A DNA stretch of 64,000 nucleotides from CBDFGS01 sp965247255 (GTDB lineage Bacteria; Chloroflexota; Dehalococcoidia; Lucifugimonadales; CAUZJF01): contig CBDFGS010000011.1 of NCBI GenBank assembly GCA_965247255.1, positions 372,001 through 436,000 on the forward strand. Reading direction: 5' to 3'. Positions 60,141 to 64,000 of this stretch are shown piece by piece. The notes under the pieces are model-generated. The model had not been told where the DNA came from. It saw only the letters and a list, made by a program, of their open reading frames with translations, and made no database searches. Position numbers and translations under genes: made by a program. The stretch's first letter is position 1. Every line of letters starts with the position of its first letter.

Positions 60141-60177
60141 GTGTTATATTATAACACTATAATGGGTCAGTTGTCAA
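60141..60177 (-). promoter_or_regulatory. hicAB promoter and palindromic operator
   Basis: On the minus strand TTGACA (60172-60177) and TATAAT (60148-60153) have an 18-base spacer. A perfect palindrome GTGTTATATTATAACAC (60141-60157) overlaps the -10, the expected place for HicB autorepression. Confidence 0.75.
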
Positions 60178-60359
60178 CACGCCCTCACTCTTGTGCACTG
60201 AACAACCGCCACGTGGAACTTCCCGTTGCGCCTGGTCTTGATGACAATGGCATCCTCCACCCGTTCGGCCAGTATAGCTGTACCGCAGCAGCGGCAGTAG
60301 ATCGGCTCTCTCACCGGCGTGGGTTGCAGGTGTGGCTCGGCCACACTGTTGTTAGCCAT
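60174..60359 (-). CDS. Small zinc-motif protein, Com-like
   Basis: This 61-residue protein has CRCC near the middle (IYCRCCGTAILAERVEDA) and two more cysteines at the end (VQCTRVRAC). That recalls Com-like zinc translational regulators of phage Mu. ATG 60359 overlaps the stop of the Mu-F-like gene. Its 3' end overlaps the hicAB promoter. Confidence 0.5.
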   Translation of the reverse strand: MANNSVAEPHLQPTPVREPIYCRCCGTAILAERVEDAIVIKTRRNGKFHVAVVQCTRVRAC

Positions 60360-61083
60360 CGGCTTCCTCAATGACCGGAATGGCGACACAGCGGCAGAGT
60401 ATGTCCGATCCAGGGTGACCCACCCCAGGCGCGGAGTCCCACTTCTGTCGGCTGCCTTCCAGTGCCTGGTGCGTCACGCGGACCCTTTCGTCTTGGGCGG
60501 TCCGCCAGGTGTACTCCTGTATCCCTAGCTGCCGGTGTCTCGCATGGGTAAACTGACCAACGGCCTTGCTGGTCTGGTCTCTGGTGATGCGACGCAGGTT
60601 GCTGCCCGATACCTTGAACTCTCGGTTCAGCACCTTCGATAGCGCCTGCTGGTCAAAGGGCTGCTGCGCGAACGTCTCGCTCACCCGCTGGTACAGCGCC
60701 CCGTGGAACCGCTCAGGAACCGTCCGAATGAGCGAGATGTTCTCCTGACGCCACGCCGACATCAGCGGCTCGATAGCCGAGTCCAAGAGCCTGGGCCGTA
60801 TGTCGATGCCGAGCGCCGTCCTGAATGTCTGAATGAGCCTTTTCCTGTGATATCCCGACAGCCTGCCAGAGTGGGCCACCACCTCCTCTTCGACCAACCC
60901 TGCGGTGTGCCAGCCTCGAAACACCCCGTCGATGATCTCCAGGGCCAACGACGCGGCTGAAGCCTCGGACAGGCCAGAGCGAAGCTGGGCCATGAGGGGA
61001 GCAAGGACAAGTCTTCGCAGGGTTCTGTCGTACACCCGCTCATCTATCCGTCGTGGGCCTACACCGTTGATTGGCCGTGGCAT
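60352..61083 (-). CDS. Phage head morphogenesis protein (Mu F-like)
   Basis: This 243-residue protein is a minor head protein of the SPP1 gp7/Mu gpF type. The C-terminus has the signature RRITRDQTSKAVGQFTHARH, IQEYTWRTAQDERVRVTHQA and a final GVGHPGSDILCRCVAIPVI with its conserved C-x-C. It helps head assembly near the portal. It begins three bases after the portal gene. Confidence 0.82.
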   Translation of the reverse strand: MPRPINGVGPRRIDERVYDRTLRRLVLAPLMAQLRSGLSEASAASLALEIIDGVFRGWHTAGLVEEEVVAHSGRLSGYHRKRLIQTFRTALGIDIRPRLLDSAIEPLMSAWRQENISLIRTVPERFHGALYQRVSETFAQQPFDQQALSKVLNREFKVSGSNLRRITRDQTSKAVGQFTHARHRQLGIQEYTWRTAQDERVRVTHQALEGSRQKWDSAPGVGHPGSDILCRCVAIPVIEEADG

Positions 61084-61086
61084 CGA

Positions 61087-62388
61087 CTATTCCATCTCCT
61101 CAAGCTCGCCAAAGATCGGGTCACCACTCAGAATGACGCGGCCCTCGTTCTCGTCGATGATGCCCCCCTGAACCACAACATTCACCGCCTCGGCCCTCGT
61201 TTTGGCCGCCGTCGCCTGGGCCACCTCCCGCTTCGAGCGGTCGGTGAGCGACTCCTGCATCTCCGCTATCTCCTCGGTGTCGAACCGCAGGATCACCCCC
61301 TGGTAAGCCCTGGGCAGCATTGGGACGAACTGCTCCTGCATCTCCGAGGCCAGCAGGTCCCACTCCTGCGTTACCGTGTTGGCGTAGAAGTCCTTGATGG
61401 CAGCCTCTCGGTTGGAGAAGGTGGGATGCTGCGCTCCAGCGAACATCTCCTCCGGCACCCCTAAGCTGTCGGCAACCTGCTCCTTGGCAAGCTGGATGCC
61501 CTGGATGAACTCCATGTCCCGGTTGCTAAGGCCGAGGTTCTGGACGCTGCCCTGACCTGGAGCGATGATGGGGCGCTGTGCGTTCTCCATCCCGCTGTAA
61601 CGGTCTGCCAACCGTTCCTGGAACAGCTCAATGTCGCCTGGCTCCGGACTTTCGAGGAAGAAGGCCAGATTGCTGACTAGGATGCCGTGCTTGAATAGCT
61701 GGTGGTTGAACTCCACCATGTCAAGCTGCATCTGCACCCAGCCGCGCACCGCCTCCAGTGGAGACTGCCCCTTGAAGTGGTCCTGTGGGTTGAAGTAGCG
61801 GTCCCAGATCACCTCGTCGGGCAGCATGGCAAACCGCGCGCCGTGCGGGTCGTGGACGTAGCCAGCGATAGTGCCATCTTTCCCCACAACCACCTTCACC
61901 TTGTCGGGACGCAGGGGCCATATCTCCCATGCCGCAGGGTCGGGGGAGCCGCCCTTGTTAATCCACCTGAACGATTGCCCCCAGAGGCACAGGTAGGTCT
62001 CAACCGCACGCCACATGCGGCTACGGGTCCAGTCCTGATTCACCCGATCAAGGAGTCTCTGCACAGGGTCGGCCTCACCCACCCACTCCAACTCATCGTC
62101 AGAGTCCTGGCGGTAGACCTTGAGCCGGGCGCGGGCAACGGCGTCAGACCTGAGCTTTATCGCCCTGTAGACCGGGACAGAGGTGCGGTAGTAGCCCTCC
62201 ACACCACCCGACTTTCTCTTGCCGAGGTTGTTCAGCCACTCCTCGATCTGCTTCGTGGCAAGCCCCGTGCCGTTACTGACCTGGGACATGGCGGCGTAGG
62301 GTTCGTTGGCGCGCTGGACGCCGCCTCTGGGCCGTCTCACCAAGCCCAACATGCCCCGCATCGCCAGCATCTGTCGTTCAAGTATCAT
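61087..62388 (-). CDS. Portal protein
   Basis: This 433-residue portal forms the dodecameric DNA channel of the head. Motifs include YYRTSVPVYRAIKLRSDAVA, the stretch with EIWPLRPDKVKVVV, EVIWDRYFNPQDHFKGQSPL (a strongly conserved portal block) and ADSLGVPEEMFAGAQHPTFS. The ATG 62388 with AGGAGG upstream is preferred to a longer frame. It lies 14 bases after the terminase gene and is intact. Confidence 0.88.
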   Translation of the reverse strand: MILERQMLAMRGMLGLVRRPRGGVQRANEPYAAMSQVSNGTGLATKQIEEWLNNLGKRKSGGVEGYYRTSVPVYRAIKLRSDAVARARLKVYRQDSDDELEWVGEADPVQRLLDRVNQDWTRSRMWRAVETYLCLWGQSFRWINKGGSPDPAAWEIWPLRPDKVKVVVGKDGTIAGYVHDPHGARFAMLPDEVIWDRYFNPQDHFKGQSPLEAVRGWVQMQLDMVEFNHQLFKHGILVSNLAFFLESPEPGDIELFQERLADRYSGMENAQRPIIAPGQGSVQNLGLSNRDMEFIQGIQLAKEQVADSLGVPEEMFAGAQHPTFSNREAAIKDFYANTVTQEWDLLASEMQEQFVPMLPRAYQGVILRFDTEEIAEMQESLTDRSKREVAQATAAKTRAEAVNVVVQGGIIDENEGRVILSGDPIFGELEEME

Positions 62389-62402
62389 GATGCCTCCTCC
62401 TG

Positions 62403-63686
62403 CTACAGGTAGAACCCGCCTATGCCCCCGGCCCTGCCCATGAACTGCGTGAGACAGCCCACGAAGGCGTCCACCTGGTCGTCGTGAACCCCGTTGGGGA
62501 AGGCCGCCAGCTCCTCCCGAAACGCTTGGAGCCATGGGGCTGTCTCCGGCAGCATCACCTTGTTGGCGGCCACCGTGCCCGTCACCCGGTTCGCTCGCAG
62601 CACCTTGTCTCCCGAGGGCTTCACCGGCAGCACCGGCAGCCTGGTCTCCCGCCGTAGGCTCTGCACCACCGACTGCCCGCTGGCCGCGTCCTCGACGAAG
62701 ATAGCAGAGGGAGTGTGATCTTTGGCCTGGGCCTGCATAGCCTTCAGCAGGTCCGGGTACTCGACACGGTTTCGCCATACGTCCAGAACCGCGTAGCCGT
62801 TGGGAGTCGTCGTCATGGTGCAGCACACCGAGTAGTCATTCTGCTGGCCCGTCTTGAAGGCCGTGTCCCAGAACTGGAACACCCGCTCTCCTGGCTCCAC
62901 CTTTTCCTCGAAGACCCACCACTGGTCCCGGAACACGCTGCCACCCTGTCGGGACGGGCGCTGCTGGTAGAGCCCCGGCCATTCCTGGGGGCCGATGTCC
63001 ACCCTGGCCGCTGCTAGGGCGGTGGCGTCGTAGCGGTCCGGCCATAGCGGAGCGTCTTCCTCTCGTCCCAGGGGGTCACCGGGCTCGGCCAGTGCAGGAA
63101 GCCGTAAGTGCTCCCATCGGTCACTCGCTTCCTCTCCCTCCAGGAAGTCGTCGCTCAGCAGTCGGCCTATGAGGTCGTCTTCATGCCAACGCGTCGCGAC
63201 GATGATGACGGAGCCCCCCGGCTCCAGCCTGGTGCGAGCTGTCGAGCGCCACCACTCCCACAGGTGGTTGCGCATTGTGATGCTGTCCGCTTCCTGCCGG
63301 TTCTTGATAGGGTCATCCAGAATCAGCAGGTCAAAGCCGTACCCCGTGAAGGGGCCGCCGACGCCGGCAGCCATCATTCCCCCTCCCGCTGATAGCTGCC
63401 ACTGCGACGCCCTGTTCAGATCGTCCCTGACCCGGATGCCAAGGCCGCTCTCGTTCTCTACCACCGAGTCCCTGGCCAGGCGTCCCCACTGCTCGGCAGG
63501 CTCGGCGGCGTAGCTGGCCAGCCCGACCCTCTTGTGGGACCAGTTGGCCAGGAACCACACCGGCGTCCAGTGGGAAAGAAGGGAACTCTTCCCGTGCCTC
63601 GGAGGCAGAGAGACAATGAGACGCAGGGGCTTCTCAGCCAGGGACGACACCCTGCGGGAAATCAGGTCCAGGTGAGGCTGGCGCAC
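62403..63686 (-). CDS. Terminase large subunit
   Basis: This about 427-residue packaging motor has an ATPase domain with Walker A PPRHGKSS, Walker B LLILDDPIK and a coupling motif IIVATRWHEDDL, and a C-terminal RNase H-like nuclease with FWDTAFKTGQQNDYS, VEDAASGQSVV and HDDQVDA. The start is set at GTG 63686, with AGGGGGG six bases upstream; an ATG at 63791 would overlap the small subunit by 86 bases. It packages phage DNA into proheads. Confidence 0.88.
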   Translation of the reverse strand: MRQPHLDLISRRVSSLAEKPLRLIVSLPPRHGKSSLLSHWTPVWFLANWSHKRVGLASYAAEPAEQWGRLARDSVVENESGLGIRVRDDLNRASQWQLSAGGGMMAAGVGGPFTGYGFDLLILDDPIKNRQEADSITMRNHLWEWWRSTARTRLEPGGSVIIVATRWHEDDLIGRLLSDDFLEGEEASDRWEHLRLPALAEPGDPLGREEDAPLWPDRYDATALAAARVDIGPQEWPGLYQQRPSRQGGSVFRDQWWVFEEKVEPGERVFQFWDTAFKTGQQNDYSVCCTMTTTPNGYAVLDVWRNRVEYPDLLKAMQAQAKDHTPSAIFVEDAASGQSVVQSLRRETRLPVLPVKPSGDKVLRANRVTGTVAANKVMLPETAPWLQAFREELAAFPNGVHDDQVDAFVGCLTQFMGRAGGIGGFYL

Positions 63687-63705
63687 CCAGCGCCCCCCTG
63701 ACCAC

Positions 63706-64000
63706 CTAGCCGCTGTCGCCGCTGGGCTGGCTCTCCAGGCGTTGGCTAAGAGCGTCAAGCGCGTCTCTTGCCTCTGGGTCGTTGAGAGCATCCAGTATCA
63801 CCTTCATGTCCGTCTGTATGGGGCCTCCGTCCTTGCCGCTGTGCTCCAGCGCCATGCGGTCGCCGTAGACCTGCGGCCTGCGTCGGCTCAGGAACCAGCG
63901 TGCCGTCTGCATGTCGCCCTTCAGCGATTCCGTCACCACAGCTAATTCGATTGCGTCTAGCGCCGTCTCAATGGCCTCGTCCCACTTGGCAGCGAAGGCC
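63706..64000 (-). CDS. Terminase small subunit, partial at window edge
   Basis: The frame is open to the right edge and ends at 63706. It has the C-terminal pattern of small subunits: FAAKWDEAIETALDAIE at the edge, then LKGDMQTARWFLSRRRPQVY and a helical end. It should bind the packaging site and feed DNA to the large subunit. Its end is followed by the ribosome site of the large subunit gene. Confidence 0.72.
   Translation of the reverse strand, partial: AFAAKWDEAIETALDAIELAVVTESLKGDMQTARWFLSRRRPQVYGDRMALEHSGKDGGPIQTDMKVILDALNDPEARDALDALSQRLESQPSGDSG

Larger units (their letters stand above)
34485..64000. mobile_element. Contractile-tailed prophage, left part (open at right edge)
   Basis: An integrase at 34542-35717 is followed by a continuous minus-strand late operon from terminase (at the right edge) to tail fibre (36916). 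Sheath, tube, gp25, baseplate J and spike genes mark a myovirus; terminase, portal and capsid mark a full phage rather than a tail-only particle. The right end, early genes and attachment site are outside the window. The prohead protease is degenerate, which suggests a defective prophage. No attachment repeat could be placed at the left end. Confidence 0.85.

Overview
The window is GC-rich bacterial chromosomal DNA of about 60 percent GC. It reads as a host segment of roughly 34 kb followed by the left part of a contractile-tailed prophage that runs off the right edge. The mix of host genes (luciferase-like flavin oxidoreductase, enolase-superfamily enzyme, phytanoyl-CoA-type dioxygenase, sulfatase, GH127-like glycosidase, CehA-like PHP protein) and several short interspersed intergenic repeats suggest a Chloroflexota/Dehalococcoidia (SAR202-like) bacterium. 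That placement is an inference from gene content; no rRNA gene is present to confirm it.

Layout of the host part. Positions 1-3.9 kb are an accessory patch: two zinc-motif proteins of unknown function, an XRE-type regulator, a methyltransferase remnant, and a decayed tRNA-Pro with an intact 3' half next to a perfect palindrome. Positions 4.2-17.4 kb hold metabolic genes: a PPOX-type flavoprotein, threonine synthase, a catabolic run (GH127-like glycosidase, sulfatase with a frameshift in its active-site motif, flavin monooxygenase, alpha/beta hydrolase lacking its serine), a histidine phosphatase, a phytanoyl-CoA dioxygenase, an Eis-like acetyltransferase and a CNNM/CBS membrane protein. Positions 18.1-28.1 kb are a Bat/MoxR operon (MoxR, DUF58, two VWA proteins, BatD-like, TPR proteins). 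Its moxR gene is broken by a frameshift and by a complete 1,704-bp IS1380-type element with 19-bp inverted repeats and a CTAAA target duplication. Positions 28.4-34.4 kb carry dnaN, an enolase-superfamily gene with a small overlapping HTH gene, a CehA-like PHP metallohydrolase and a frameshifted cupin.

Layout of the prophage (34.5 kb to the right edge). A tyrosine integrase with its own promoter lies at the left end, followed by a transposase scrap and a toxin/DUF2283 pair whose toxin gene has been split by a local inversion. From 36.9 to 64 kb nearly everything is on the minus strand in late-gene order, read right to left: terminase small and large subunits, portal, Mu-F-like head protein, HicAB, a structured leader with a terminator, a shattered prohead protease, acidic scaffold-like protein, major capsid, connectors, tail sheath, tail tube, tail chaperone with a probable -1 frameshift, tape measure, baseplate hub, plug and spike, gp25, baseplate J, DUF2612-like protein and beta-propeller tail fibre. 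A HigBA-type module is inserted on the opposite strand inside the tail genes.

Most striking features. The tail sheath is about 1,309 residues, swollen by seven extra tandem copies of a 97-residue module (291-bp period) plus 19-residue repeats (57-bp period). The same module family occurs in the baseplate J protein, with a 66-bp tract identical between the two genes. The tail chaperone has a start-less downstream frame reached through a run of six C. A three-helix RNA-like fold with a terminator precedes the capsid operon. The protease lesions suggest a defective prophage, and the number of broken host genes is unusually high; both could alternatively reflect sequencing or assembly errors.
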